Shown in pieces: positions 1 to 5,476 of a stretch of DNA of 5,661 nucleotides. Within the stretch, counting starts at the first letter, position 1. Each line of letters begins with the position of its first letter. Source of the stretch: Lentisphaerota bacterium (GTDB lineage Bacteria > Verrucomicrobiota > Kiritimatiellia > RFP12 > UBA1067); contig JALHET010000147.1 of the NCBI GenBank assembly GCA_022839525.1, positions 1-5,661 on the forward strand, in the 5' to 3' direction. Below the pieces are notes generated by a model. The model did not search any database and had not been told where the DNA came from. It saw only the letters and a list, made by a program, of their open reading frames with translations. The position numbers were made by a program, and so were the translations under genes.

Positions 1-128
1 TCGACGCCCGGAGGGTGCTCACCGATGACAACATCGACGAGGCGATCAAGTACTGGGTCGAGCACAGCGTGCTCCCGCCGCGTGAAAAACAACAGCCCGA
101 CACGCAAAATGAAACCAATCATGAATAG
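1..128 (+). CDS. 3' end of a gene paralogous to the next one (unknown secreted family)
   Basis: Only the last 41 codons are present. The reading frame begins at base 3 and ends at the TAG at 126-128. The peptide DARRVLTDDNIDEAIKYW is clearly related to the C-terminus of the downstream frame (DLDRVLADENIDEGIKDY). Both read D-x-x-RVL-x-D-x-NIDE-x-IK and end in a Pro/Arg/Gln-rich tail. The gene is therefore the preceding member of a tandem pair. Its stop lies inside the next gene's start (ATGAATAG, 121-128), an 8-base overlap that implies co-transcription and translational coupling. I do not recognise the function; only the helical, acidic C-terminal segment is visible. The paralogy with 678-980 is seen directly, and the secreted nature is inferred from the sister copy. 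Confidence 0.75.
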   Translation, partial: DARRVLTDDNIDEAIKYWVEHSVLPPREKQQPDTQNETNHE

Positions 129-681
129 ACGGTTGTTTTTCGTTGGCCTGTTATTGATGTCATTTCAAGCTAAGGCAGAGAGAGCGGATGTCGTAGTAAG
201 ATTGCCGCCTGAATTGGATGTGCCAGCGCCTAAGCCGTTATCGCCGCAAGAGAGGGAGCAAAAAGAGATTCGGGAACGCATAAACAAGAAATTGCCCTAT
301 AACAATGACGCAAGTGGTTCGTTAGGAACCCTCGGGCAATTGACAAAACTATGCGACTGGGTGTTTGTCGGGAAAGTCGTCGATGCCGAAGGCAACAAAG
401 TAGCGGCAGAAGCCAAGGAAGAGTTCCTTGGCAGGGTCAGCGTGACGCTCAACATTGAAACCAATCTGTTCGGGCGAATGCAGGATAAGCGTATTGTTGT
501 GACACCAAACTGGTGGGAAGCGTGGCGTGTCCCGAAGGTAGGTGACCGCATGCTTGTCTTCCTTGCGAAAGAGCGCTATGACAAGTATGTCTCTGATGTG
601 ATGGAATTCGATTTTGACAAGGCCAAGTTCAAAGGAGAACCAAATAATGCCCCATCGTTGTCCGTGGATGCAGGGGGATGA
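121..681 (+). CDS. Secreted protein of unknown function, N-terminal part of a split gene
   Basis: From ATG 121 the frame gives 186 residues. Residues 1-19 are a Sec signal peptide (MNRRLFFVGLLLMSF, then AKA before Glu). A Pro-rich charged linker follows, then from about residue 77 a beta-rich domain with CDWVFVGKVVDAEG, V-x-LNIETNLFG and VGDRMLVFL. That pattern (a 'GkV' strand, a strand ending in a small-G turn, and 'GD-x-hLVFL') is common in short secreted proteins of Verrucomicrobia-like and Planctomycetes-like bacteria with no assigned role. ATG 109, in the same frame, is an alternative start. Neither start has a good Shine-Dalgarno, so coupling to the overlapping upstream gene is likely. 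The frame ends at TGA 679-681 right after a five-G run, and the natural continuation is in the frame starting at 678. Read as one protein it would be about 286 residues. GC is near 50%, lower than the genes downstream. Confidence 0.7.
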   Translation: MNRRLFFVGLLLMSFQAKAERADVVVRLPPELDVPAPKPLSPQEREQKEIRERINKKLPYNNDASGSLGTLGQLTKLCDWVFVGKVVDAEGNKVAAEAKEEFLGRVSVTLNIETNLFGRMQDKRIVVTPNWWEAWRVPKVGDRMLVFLAKERYDKYVSDVMEFDFDKAKFKGEPNNAPSLSVDAGG

Positions 682-980
682 TCGGTCTTGGCAGTGCGGA
701 AACCGAAAGAGTTTTTGTTGCGGCCACAGAGGGATATCTTCAAGTTCTGAGGCGGGAAAGCCGTGGCGCCGAGCGTTATTATGCACTTCTTCGTCAACTG
801 GTTCTTTCCCCTGAGTGCCGTATCAAGGAAGACGCGAGAAGCGACCTGTTAAAATTCCTGCGAAGTTGTTCCTCTTTCGATTTGGATCGTGTCCTTGCCG
901 ATGAAAATATCGACGAGGGCATCAAGGACTACATCCGGCTTATCCTGCGCCCCGGACGGAAACCGCCGGAACAGCCCTGA
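678..980 (+). CDS. C-terminal part of the split unknown-function gene
   Basis: This frame has 100 codons and overlaps the preceding frame by ATGA (678-681). It reads smoothly on from it: the first half ends SLSVDAGG and this one begins MIGLGSAETERVF. It continues with helical segments (EGYLQVLRRESRG, YYALLRQLVLSP, DARSDLLKFLRSC) and the NIDEGIK tail shared with the gene ending at 128. There is no signal peptide, so as a separate protein it would be cytoplasmic while its partner is exported, which makes no sense for a two-protein module. No Shine-Dalgarno is suitably spaced: the G-run abuts the ATG. I read it as the C-terminal domain of one ancestral gene separated by loss of one G at 673-677, or by sequencing error. 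Termination-reinitiation at ATGA remains possible. Confidence 0.6.
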   Translation: MIGLGSAETERVFVAATEGYLQVLRRESRGAERYYALLRQLVLSPECRIKEDARSDLLKFLRSCSSFDLDRVLADENIDEGIKDYIRLILRPGRKPPEQP

Positions 981-994
981 CGAGCGGAGCAGAA

Positions 995-1011
995 CGATGA
1001 TGCCATCATCG
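995..1011. repeat. Perfect 7-bp inverted repeat after the split gene
   Basis: CGATGAT (995-1001), GCC, ATCATCG (1005-1011) is a perfect inverted repeat 15 bases after the stop at 978-980. It could be a weak transcript-end hairpin for the upstream operon, but there is no following T tract, so I do not call it an intrinsic terminator. Confidence 0.35.
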
Positions 1012-1183
1012 AGGTGTGAAATTCTCGCCGCCGTAGTCCGTCGTGGCTTTCCGTGACATCTCTTTCCTCATGCAGGCCGATTTTAGCACGGTGTCCTGTA
1101 TTTGACAGATGCGCTCGGTTTCAGGGTGCCGCGATTTTGGCTACGGTGTCCATGACTATGACATACCGCGGGGGATGCTCCCC

Positions 1184-1195
1184 GCTGAATCGGGG
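1184..1195 (+). promoter_or_regulatory. Candidate operator GCTGAATCGGGG, copy 1
   Basis: This 12-mer ends one base before the -35 box of the fucosidase promoter. An identical 12-mer lies at 5477-5488, upstream of the Tat-exported gene. Position next to a promoter and exact recurrence in another intergenic region suggest a shared regulator site. No regulator is identified in the window. Confidence 0.3.
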
Positions 1196-1196
1196 G

Positions 1197-1226
1197 TTGA
1201 CTCTGTTCATCCCTTCCCCGCATAAT
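1197..1226 (+). promoter_or_regulatory. Sigma70-type promoter for the fucosidase gene
   Basis: The -35 box TTGACT (1197-1202) and -10 box CATAAT (1221-1226) each match consensus at five of six positions, with an 18-base spacer. The expected transcription start is near 1233, giving a leader of roughly 97 bases before the ATG at 1330. It is the best consensus promoter in the window. The leader has no obvious riboswitch-like structure. Confidence 0.6.
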
Positions 1227-1316
1227 GACTGAACAGCCTGGTGGAAACCGTTTCTGCTGCCGCATGTGGCGGCCGGGCTTTCACCGGAACGCAGCGTGCG
1301 GAAGCGTGTCCGCAAC

Positions 1317-1324
1317 AAAGGAGG
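1317..1324 (+). promoter_or_regulatory. Ribosome binding site that fixes the fucosidase start
   Basis: AAAGGAGG is a near-perfect Shine-Dalgarno, five bases before ATG 1330. It decides against the earlier in-frame ATG at 1225, which lies in the predicted -10 region and would add 35 residues ahead of the signal peptide. Confidence 0.85.
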
Positions 1325-1329
1325 ATGCG

Positions 1330-2841
1330 ATGGGTGTCAGGACAAACACGGCGGCGGCCTTTGCGGCTGCGTCGATCCTTGTGACCGCGGGTGTGGCGGC
1401 GGAAGAGCGATATGAGGCGACTTGGGAATCGCTCGACAAGCGTCCGGTGCCGGAGTGGTTCTGGGACGCGAAATTCGGCATCTTCATCCACTGGGGGCCG
1501 TATTCCGTGCCGGCATGGGCGCCGGTGGGGACGTACTCGGAGTGGTATCAGTACTGGTTGCAGAACAGGACCTGCTCAGGCAACAGCCACCCGAAGCCGA
1601 CGGCGGTGGCGGATTACCACGCGCGGGTCTATGGCGAGGACTTCAGCTACTACCGGTTCGGCGATCTGTTCAAGGCGCAGGACTTCGACCCGGCCGCGTG
1701 GGCGGATCTGTTTACGCGGTCGGGCGCGCGCTACGTTGTGCTGACGAGCAAGCATCACGACGGGTTCTGCATGTGGCCGAACCAGCACGCGAACAAGGCG
1801 TTTGGCCGCCCGTGGAACAGCATGGACGCCGGCCCGAAGCGCGACCTCCTCGGCGAGTTGAAGGCGGCGTTGGAGAAGACGCCGGTGAAGTTCGGCCTCT
1901 ATTACTCGCTGTACGAGTGGTATAACCCTCTCTGGATGGACGCGGCGCAGCGCGGCCGTTTCGTGGACGAGCATTTCCTGCCGCAGGTGAAGGAACTGGT
2001 GACGCGCTATCAGCCCGCGATTCTCTGGGGCGACGGCGACTGGATGGAGGATGACCCGTTCTGGAAGAGCCGCGACCTGCTCGCCTGGCTCTACAACGAC
2101 TCGCCCGTCAAGGATACGGTGCTGGTCAACGACCGGTGGGGCAAGAACTGCCGGCGCAAGCATGGCGGCTATCCCACCACCGAATACCAGTCCGGCACGA
2201 CGTTCGCGGGGCCGTGGGAGGAGTGCCGCGGCATCGGGTTCTCGTTCGGCTACAACCGCAACGAGGACGTGCAGGACTACAACTCCGCGCAGGTGCTCGT
2301 CCTGATGCTGGCGGAGGTTGTCAGCCACGGCGGCAACCTGCTTCTCGACATCGGCCCCGACGGCACCGGGAAGATACCGCCGATCATGCAGGAGCGGCTG
2401 TTGCAGATAGGGCAGTGGCTCAGGGTCAACGGCGAGGCCATCTACGGCACGCGCAAGTGGCGGACGATGGTCCAATGGTCTGCTACGGGCAAGCAGATGG
2501 ATGGCGCGGAATACAAGAAGCTGAAAAACCTTAGGTATGTCGGCGGCGACTTTCTCCTGAAGCAGACGGTCTGCCCGGAGCCGGGCATGGCAGTGAAGGA
2601 GGTGTTTTTCACCGCGAAGGGCGACGCCGTCTATGCCATTGTCCCGAAATTGCCCGAGGGCGAGCTTTTGCTCAAGGGCGTTGTCCCGCAATCCGGGGCA
2701 CGCGTCTGCCTGCTCGGCACGGACAAGGCGTTCCGCTGGGAGAAGGCTCAGGATGGGATGAAGATCATTGTGCCGCCGTTGCTCGCGAAGGAAGTCCCCT
2801 GCGAGCATGCGTGGGTATTCAAGTTGACCGGCGTGCAGTGA
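1330..2841 (+). CDS. Secreted alpha-L-fucosidase, glycoside hydrolase family 29
   Basis: The protein has 503 residues and would release alpha-linked L-fucose from glycans by a retaining mechanism, outside the cytoplasmic membrane. Residues 1-24 are a signal peptide (basic MGVR, Ala-rich core, GVAA before Glu-Glu). The catalytic TIM barrel runs from about residue 30 to 390 and shows the family hallmarks: WFWDAKFGIFIHWG with His54-Trp55-Gly56; SKHHDGF with His142-His143; FGLYYSLYEW; and ILWGDGDW, in which Asp235 sits at the family nucleophile position. TTEYQ (Glu285) and PWEEC (Glu297/298) hold the candidate acid/base residues, followed by GGNLLLDIGPDG and NGEAIYGTR. A C-terminal beta-sandwich of about 100 residues ends the protein. 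It has its own promoter and strong ribosome site. Length and motifs are normal for the family and no lesion is seen. Specificity (linkage, mucin versus plant or algal fucan) cannot be read from sequence alone. Confidence 0.95.
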   Translation: MGVRTNTAAAFAAASILVTAGVAAEERYEATWESLDKRPVPEWFWDAKFGIFIHWGPYSVPAWAPVGTYSEWYQYWLQNRTCSGNSHPKPTAVADYHARVYGEDFSYYRFGDLFKAQDFDPAAWADLFTRSGARYVVLTSKHHDGFCMWPNQHANKAFGRPWNSMDAGPKRDLLGELKAALEKTPVKFGLYYSLYEWYNPLWMDAAQRGRFVDEHFLPQVKELVTRYQPAILWGDGDWMEDDPFWKSRDLLAWLYNDSPVKDTVLVNDRWGKNCRRKHGGYPTTEYQSGTTFAGPWEECRGIGFSFGYNRNEDVQDYNSAQVLVLMLAEVVSHGGNLLLDIGPDGTGKIPPIMQERLLQIGQWLRVNGEAIYGTRKWRTMVQWSATGKQMDGAEYKKLKNLRYVGGDFLLKQTVCPEPGMAVKEVFFTAKGDAVYAIVPKLPEGELLLKGVVPQSGARVCLLGTDKAFRWEKAQDGMKIIVPPLLAKEVPCEHAWVFKLTGVQ

Positions 2842-2850
2842 GGGGGATGA

Positions 2851-3130
2851 CCTAAAGAGGCATGAAACTGGATGCGGAATTTTGCGAGACGCGTTGTCCG
2901 GTCTGCACCCGGGCACGCGCTGGGGTCGGTTGGGCGAAACGCCTGCAGCGGATCGGGATGTGGCTGACCGGAGGCGGATGTCCCGCCGGGCGTGACCGGC
3001 GGAGACGCTATGGCGTGACCCCCGATGAACCGCAAGACCGCGGCAGTGACGGGGGTAGCCCGCGAAATAGCCCGTGAGCGCCACCCGTAGGCCAGTGCCT
3101 CAGCCGCGCAGTGCTTTCACGGGTGTCGCC
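2851..3130 (+). ncRNA. Highly structured RNA, possibly an orphan HEARO/OMEGA-like RNA
   Basis: The gap between the fucosidase and the radical SAM gene folds into consecutive hairpins. CGCGT-GTCCGG (2890-2901, one bulge) pairs with 2909-2919. GGTCGGTT (2924-2931) pairs with 2962-2969 and encloses GGCG-AAA-CGCC (2933-2943). CCGCCGG/CCGGCGG pair at 2983-3002. ACGC/GCGT pair at 3005-3016. ACCCCCG/CGGGGGT (3018-3024 with 3050-3056) encloses CCGC/GCGG. CACCCGT/ACGGGTG pair at 3082-3088 and 3119-3125. Little is left unpaired, and the motif GTGA recurs at 2992, 3015, 3046 and 3074. GATGAACCGCAAG (3024-3036) and GTGAGCGCCA (3074-3083) resemble what I recall of HEARO RNAs, the guide-scaffold RNAs of IscB/IsrB elements. 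No iscB gene is present, so this would be an orphan or relic. Alternatively it is a 5' leader element regulating the gene at 3149. Pairings were found by eye; ends are approximate. Confidence 0.5.
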
Positions 3131-3135
3131 AGAGC

Positions 3136-3142
3136 AAAGGAG
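3136..3142 (+). promoter_or_regulatory. Ribosome binding site of the radical SAM gene
   Basis: AAAGGAG lies six bases before ATG 3149, fixing that start over the upstream in-frame GTG at 3074 (inside the structured RNA). It sits 11 bases after the last RNA helix (3119-3125), leaving it accessible when that helix forms. Confidence 0.8.
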
Positions 3143-3148
3143 ACAAGG

Positions 3149-4192
3149 ATGAACGTTGATCAAAGAGTGCTGGGGATTCTTGAAGCGGCGCAGGGAGGTG
3201 TTGCCCCCAGCCGTGACGAGTGCGTTTTTCTGCTGCAACTTCCTGAGACATCTCTGGAGGCTTCGCTTCTGCGCGCCGTTGCGGATGCGAGCACCAGGCG
3301 GCGCTTCAATAATAGCGGAATTCTCTTCGGGCAGATTGGTGTCGAGATCGCAGCCTGTCCCGGGAAATGCAAGTTCTGCGCTTTTGGCGAAGGGCACACA
3401 TCGTTCGAGCCGAGCGTGATGAGCGACGAGGAGATTCTGCACGGTGTTGACGACTTTACGGACACGGGGGAGCTTTACGCCCTCTTTCTCATGACCATGC
3501 ACACGTTCGACTTCGACCGGTTGACGCGTATCGTGCAAAAGGCGCTGGAGCGGATCCCGCAGCGCACGCAGCTTATCGTCAACATCGGCGACTTAGATGC
3601 GGCGCAGGCGCGGGACTTGAAGGCGGCGGGCGTCAGCGGCGCTTACCACGTCTGCCGGCTCAGGGAGGGGAGCGATACCGCGCTCGACCCCGAGCAGCGC
3701 AAGGCGACAATCCGCATCATCAGGGAAACCGGCCTGGACTGGTACACCTGTTGCGAGCCGATCGGGCCGGAGCATAGTGCGGAGGAACTGGCGGATCAGA
3801 TTTTCATCGGGGTCGAGTACGGGTGTTTCCAGCACGCCGCCATGCGGCGCGTGTACGTGCCGTCGGCGCCATTGGCTTCTCGCGGCCAGATTTCGGAACT
3901 CCGGCTTGCGCAAGTGACTGCCGTGGTCACGCTGGCGACACTGGCCTGTCCCGAGACGAAGACTATCGCGGTGCATGAGCCGAACCTGCTTGGCCTTACG
4001 GCTGGTGCGAATGCGATCTGCGCCGAGAGCGGGGCGAACCCGCGGGACTTGGAAAAAGAGACTTTGGGACGCCGCGGGCGGGACGTCAACGCCTGCCGGA
4101 TGATGCTTTATGAGGCGGGGTTTGACAATCTGCAGACCTCGCCAGACCAAACCCTTTTGTTGGCCGACGCATACCGGCGCCCAGGCGCCTAA
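3149..4192 (+). CDS. Radical SAM enzyme of the BioB/HydE/PylB fold, probably not a true biotin synthase
   Basis: This is a 347-residue cytoplasmic protein. The [4Fe-4S]/SAM site is Cys70-x3-Cys74-x2-Cys77 in CPGKCKFCAFG, with the aromatic residue before the third Cys usual for radical SAM enzymes. The N-terminal helices and 'A-x-x-x-R' lead-in match the BioB/HydE/PylB group. The C-terminal LTAGANAICAESGANPRD (283-300) and GRRGRDVNACRMMLYEAGF match the BATS region of biotin synthase. Aligned by eye with E. coli BioB from memory, the [2Fe-2S] ligands Cys97, Cys128, Cys188 and Arg260 fall on non-Cys residues (around 113, 143 and 199) and on VHEP (275-278). The sulfur-donating cluster is therefore probably absent. 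No biotin genes are adjacent. The likely role is a rearrangement, methylation-like or other radical reaction; the substrate is unknown. It follows the structured RNA at 2851-3130 and is convergent with the gene at 4265-5308. Confidence 0.85.
   Translation: MNVDQRVLGILEAAQGGVAPSRDECVFLLQLPETSLEASLLRAVADASTRRRFNNSGILFGQIGVEIAACPGKCKFCAFGEGHTSFEPSVMSDEEILHGVDDFTDTGELYALFLMTMHTFDFDRLTRIVQKALERIPQRTQLIVNIGDLDAAQARDLKAAGVSGAYHVCRLREGSDTALDPEQRKATIRIIRETGLDWYTCCEPIGPEHSAEELADQIFIGVEYGCFQHAAMRRVYVPSAPLASRGQISELRLAQVTAVVTLATLACPETKTIAVHEPNLLGLTAGANAICAESGANPRDLEKETLGRRGRDVNACRMMLYEAGFDNLQTSPDQTLLLADAYRRPGA
4176..4189. terminator. GC-rich hairpin at the end of the radical SAM gene
   Basis: GGCGCC (4176-4181), CA, GGCGCC (4184-4189) folds as a five-pair stem with a CCAG loop. 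It is immediately followed by the TAA stop and a pyrimidine-rich CCTTCTTTCCTCC. It is terminator-like in shape and place, but the downstream tract is not a pure T run. A third GGCGCC lies at 4225-4230, and GATCG/CGATC (4246-4250, 4258-4262) could form a second stem between the two convergent genes. Confidence 0.35.
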
Positions 4193-4264
4193 CCTTCTTT
4201 CCTCCGCAAGCGGGAAGCGGGACGGGCGCCTCATTCTTAGGACACGATCGGAAAAGGCGATCCT

Positions 4265-5308
4265 TCAGTCGCGCCCCAGTCCGCTTTCACGTATCGTCGT
4301 GGCGAAGATGTTGATCGCGCGATCCGCCTTTGCGCGGTTCGCGGGTTCGGCAGTCGTGGAAAGCCACGGCGCCATCATGAAGCCTTTGACGCGCTCCTTC
4401 GAAAGGTTCTCCTTGGCGAACTTCGCGAGGAGCGGGGTGTTCTCGTCGCAGTTCCAGATCGAGGAACACGGAACTTGTTCGTAACCGGCCTTGTCGAGCG
4501 CGATGTACGCCTCGAGGCTTCTGCGGTACGCTTCTGCGGTGGCGGGGTTTTTGTAATCGAAAAACTTCCAGTAATACCATGTGCCCAGAAGAACGTTTTT
4601 CGGACAGTTCGCGATGAACGCTTGACGGTGTTTCCAGGCGAGATCCGCCCATATCCACGCCCGTGACCCGCCCTTCTCGACTTCGGCAATGAGAAACTTG
4701 AGATCGTGCCACAGAAGTTTGCCCCGACGGATCACCTGATATTCCGGCCACTGTCCGTTGTTGACGTCCTCCTCGTCGAAGCCGAGGTGGAAAAGCCGCG
4801 GACGGTCGAACAGGTCGATCACGTCGCGGATGAGGTCCCTGCACAACTGATAGTACTCAGGCGTCGAGACGCGCCGGTGCATGTCTTTCATCCAGGTGTC
4901 GTGGATCGCCGAAAAATTCAGTTTCGGCACGACCTCGAAACCCATCGCGCGCAGACGCTTGAGTTCCGCCCTCAGCTTTTCCGCCGGCCACGATCCCTCG
5001 ATCGCGAGTTCGGGATGAGAAGGGTAGATCGGGAATTCCCCGAGGTCGATCACCAACTGGTTGCAGCCGGCCTCCTTAAGCCGCGCGCTCAAGCGTTGCC
5101 ATTCGCCGTAATCGAAGCGCACCTTATCGCTGTAGAAGGTGTAGGCGTCCTCGGGTTTCGTGTCTTTCGGCATATCCTTGAGATGGGTGTCGCGCCACAT
5201 ATTCATGCCGAAATGGACGAGATACGACCACGCGAACCCGTCTTTTTCGCCAGCCGCCGCCACCATGACCCCACACGCAACCGCCCATATCGTCATCCGC
5301 TTTTTCAT
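4265..5308 (-). CDS. Secreted GH20-like TIM-barrel protein (putative glycoside hydrolase)
   Basis: The product is 347 residues with a Sec signal peptide (MKKRMTIWAVACGVMVAAAG, cleavage near 19-20). The mature part reads like a (beta/alpha)8 barrel: QLVIDLGEFPIYPSHPEL (84-101), FEVVPKLNFSAIH (124-136), RLFHLGFDEEDV (171-182), SRAWIWADLAW (215-225), LLGTWYYWKF (240-249) and VKGFMMAPWLST (307-318). The fourth-strand motif His174-Leu-Gly-Phe-Asp178-Glu179 parallels the His-x-Gly-Gly-Asp-Glu of GH20 beta-N-acetylhexosaminidases, where the Asp orients the substrate acetamido group and the Glu is the acid/base. Phe replaces the second Gly, and at 347 residues the protein is much shorter than classical GH20 enzymes and lacks their N-terminal domain. 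Start choice: a GAGAGGGGGG ribosome site lies six bases before the ATG at 5308-5306; the ATG two codons upstream directly abuts it. It may be a hexosaminidase-like or related sugar hydrolase; family membership is tentative. Confidence 0.75.
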   Translation of the reverse strand: MKKRMTIWAVACGVMVAAAGEKDGFAWSYLVHFGMNMWRDTHLKDMPKDTKPEDAYTFYSDKVRFDYGEWQRLSARLKEAGCNQLVIDLGEFPIYPSHPELAIEGSWPAEKLRAELKRLRAMGFEVVPKLNFSAIHDTWMKDMHRRVSTPEYYQLCRDLIRDVIDLFDRPRLFHLGFDEEDVNNGQWPEYQVIRRGKLLWHDLKFLIAEVEKGGSRAWIWADLAWKHRQAFIANCPKNVLLGTWYYWKFFDYKNPATAEAYRRSLEAYIALDKAGYEQVPCSSIWNCDENTPLLAKFAKENLSKERVKGFMMAPWLSTTAEPANRAKADRAINIFATTIRESGLGRD

Positions 5309-5314
5309 GATCAT

Positions 5315-5324
5315 CCCCCCTCTC
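5315..5324 (-). promoter_or_regulatory. Ribosome binding site of the GH20-like gene
   Basis: On the minus strand GAGAGGGGGG precedes the ATG at 5308-5306 by six bases (ATGATC). Spacing selects this ATG rather than the one at 5314-5312, which the G-run touches directly. Confidence 0.65.
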
Positions 5325-5401
5325 ATGCACCCCAACGGTCTTTGCCGTGTGCGGTCCTTAAAAACCCGCGCCTGTTCATTTTCACGCCTGTGTCTCCGAT
5401 A

Positions 5402-5417
5402 CCGCCATATACGGCGG
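5402..5417. promoter_or_regulatory. Near-perfect palindrome, candidate operator
   Basis: CCGCCATATACGGCGG is an 8+8 palindrome with one mismatched pair. It completely covers the predicted -10 box of the minus-strand promoter, the classic position for a repressor site controlling the GH20-like gene. Confidence 0.35.
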
Positions 5418-5434
5418 CGATTCCCCGAAACCAA
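5406..5434 (-). promoter_or_regulatory. Putative promoter of the GH20-like gene
   Basis: Read on the minus strand, TTGGTT (5434-5429) and TATATG (5411-5406) are separated by exactly 17 bases. The -10 matches consensus at four of six positions and the -35 at three. Expected start is near 5399, giving a leader of about 90 bases. Moderate match only. Confidence 0.4.
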
Positions 5435-5476
5435 TACGGGCATCCTCGCATATTTCAGAAGGCTTGTCCACCGCCG

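Larger units (their letters stand above)
981..1196. other. Non-coding gap between the split gene and the fucosidase promoter
   Basis: No convincing gene is seen on either strand. It holds the inverted repeat at 995-1011, a 9-base direct repeat ACGGTGTCC (1088-1096 and 1143-1151), and a GC-rich palindromic stretch at 1168-1195. In that stretch CCCCG(C) can pair either with GCGGGG upstream or with CGGGG downstream. An isolated TTGACA at 1102-1107 has no matching -10 box at 15-19 bases. The fucosidase promoter starts at 1197. Confidence 0.5.

Noticed and set aside
672..681. Programmed -1 frameshift at A-GGG-GGA joining the two halves
   Set aside because: The heptamer does not fit the X-XXY-YYZ rule at the P-site codon and no clear stimulatory stem was found, so a G-run lesion is simpler.
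614..814. A 66-codon frame with AAAGGAG (631-637) ahead of ATG 647
   Set aside because: The ribosome-site match is attractive, but the frame is out of register with both halves of the split gene and encodes no family-like sequence. It is probably coincidence.
1102..1107. Perfect TTGACA -35 box
   Set aside because: No acceptable -10 hexamer lies 15-19 bases downstream, and a much better promoter follows at 1197-1226.
2862..3077. A 71-codon frame inside the 2842-3148 gap
   Set aside because: It is rich in Arg, Gly and Asp, with no ribosome site. The same bases form perfect stems, so RNA structure explains the sequence better than protein coding.
1576..3084. A 502-codon open frame on the minus strand opposite the fucosidase gene
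   Set aside because: It is antisense to a gene with unmistakable GH29 motifs. Its peptide is Arg/Leu/Val-rich low-complexity sequence typical of the reverse of a high-GC gene.
2842..3148. Cobalamin or other known riboswitch ahead of the radical SAM gene
   Set aside because: I could not find the cobalamin-box AGCCAGGAGACC-type segment or the GCCACTG element, nor the core of SAM, TPP or glycine riboswitches. The hairpin order fits none that I know.
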